Assembly (NCBI GenBank): GCA_021106655.1
Contig: JAIOTT010000366.1
Coordinates: 1-6,540, forward strand
Length of the DNA: 6,540 nt
Origin: Bacteroidales bacterium
GTDB taxonomy: Bacteria > Bacteroidota > Bacteroidia > Bacteroidales > SMBSF77
Direction: 5' to 3'
The translations under genes and the position numbers were made by a program. The notes under the pieces were generated by a model. It made no database searches. It saw nothing but the letters and a program-made list of their open reading frames with translations, and had not been told where the DNA came from. This document shows, in pieces, positions 5,808-6,540 of the stretch. Numbering within the stretch: position 1 is the stretch's first letter; each line of letters begins with the position of its first letter.

Positions 5808-6540
5808 ATGAAAAAAATTTTATTTTTAGTTTTAGTGCTTTGTGCAATAAGTTTTACAAATGCACAAATTAATTTAGGCGATGGCTTAATCGCCTGTTAT
5901 CCTTTTAATGGTAATGCTTTGGATGAAAGTGGAAACGGGAACAATGGAACTGTAAGTGGAGCGATCTTAGGAATGGATAGGTTGGGTAATGATAATAGTG
6001 CATATTCTTTTGATGGCAATGATGATTATATTGAAGTTACTAACACCTTTATTCCATCCAAAGAGATTACCATTAGTTTCTGGTCGAAAGCCAATATCCT
6101 CAAATCTCAGAATGTTATCTTCCTGTTACCTGAAGATGTAAATGACAGGCTTTCTATCCAGGTTAACTACAATCATAATGGAACACCTTCCTTTTTCTGG
6201 GATTTTGGAGATATTATGGGAAGTGGAAGATTAGGAGAAACCAATGTACCTTTTGTAGATCAATGGGAACATTACCTATTCATTTCCAGTTACTCCCAGG
6301 ATTCAATGTTGGCGTATAGAGATGGGGTTTTATTAAAAGCTGCAGGTCACTGTAGTTTTTTGAACGATACAGCCAGAGCCTTTAGAATTGGCTGTGGACC
6401 CTACAGTCTTTACTGGAATGGACTGATTGATGACATAAATATTTATAACAGGGCTGTAACCAAAGACGAAATTCAAGCTTTATATCAGGGAGCAATGTGC
6501 GGTGAGATCAACAGCATTAATCAAGCTGAACTAACTGAAA
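5808..6540 (+). CDS. Secreted LamG-like jelly-roll domain protein, N-terminal part (runs off right edge)
   Basis: The ATG at 5808 opens 244 codons without a stop before the window ends, so the gene is incomplete at its 3' side. Residues 1-19 are a Sec signal peptide (KKILFLVLVLCAISF, then TNA) with likely cleavage before Gln20, a cut site common in Bacteroidota. Residues about 25-228 form a concanavalin A-like LamG domain of the Laminin_G_3 type. It shows the entry motif LIACYPFNGNALDESGNGNNG (26-46, split here by reading), the AYSFDGNDDYIEV block (65-77), ITISFWSK (87-94), QWEHYLFI (152-159), YRDGVLL (170-176) and the closing WNGLIDDINIYNRAVTKDEIQALY (203-226). Such domains usually bind carbohydrate or other ligands outside the cell. 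The C-terminus is not visible, so a secretion or adhesion tail cannot be judged. The start fits the signal peptide. Confidence 0.85.
   Translation, partial: MKKILFLVLVLCAISFTNAQINLGDGLIACYPFNGNALDESGNGNNGTVSGAILGMDRLGNDNSAYSFDGNDDYIEVTNTFIPSKEITISFWSKANILKSQNVIFLLPEDVNDRLSIQVNYNHNGTPSFFWDFGDIMGSGRLGETNVPFVDQWEHYLFISSYSQDSMLAYRDGVLLKAAGHCSFLNDTARAFRIGCGPYSLYWNGLIDDINIYNRAVTKDEIQALYQGAMCGEINSINQAELTE

Overview
This window looks like Bacteroidota chromosome, plausibly a Bacteroidales or Marinilabiliales relative. The DNA is AT-rich and start codons lack recognisable Shine-Dalgarno sequences. Several gaps carry the Bacteroidota -7 promoter element TAnnTTTG. The protein set is also typical of the group: a TPR protein with an N-terminal membrane anchor, a DUF4412-like secreted protein, a secreted S9 peptidase, a GxxExxY protein and a LamG protein. 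All taxonomy and family calls come from reading the sequence, with no database search.

Layout. Positions 1-218 (minus) hold the N-terminus of a membrane-anchored TPR-type protein that runs off the left edge. It diverges from a secreted DUF4412-like protein (361-1140, plus). An 84-bp degenerate heptad repeat starting at that gene's stop codon fills most of the gap to a large secreted S9 prolyl-oligopeptidase-family peptidase (1250-3865, plus; a TTG at 1223 is rejected as the start). A GxxExxY protein gene (4085-4480, plus) sits inside a repeat-bounded module: an imperfect 82-bp inverted repeat just upstream, and a second near-identical 31-bp copy of its left arm just downstream. A convergent 3-methyladenine DNA glycosylase gene (4550-5143, minus) follows.

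The 664 bp upstream of the glycosylase have no intact gene but are not empty. They hold a cluster of four related repeat arms in alternating orientation (5202-5379), then the frameshifted C-terminal remnant of a tyrosine recombinase (about 5468-5658), then a probable promoter and leader for a secreted LamG-domain protein (5808 to the right edge, incomplete).

The genes do not form one pathway. Three or four products are exported or membrane-anchored, and the glycosylase is a housekeeping base-excision repair enzyme. The most interesting part is 3989-5658: two families of CAC-anchored intergenic repeats, a GxxExxY nuclease-fold gene flanked by direct repeats, and a dead recombinase. Together these suggest past rearrangement or insertion. 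The GxxExxY/repeat association is the best candidate for an under-described system, but the sequence alone does not show mobility or function.
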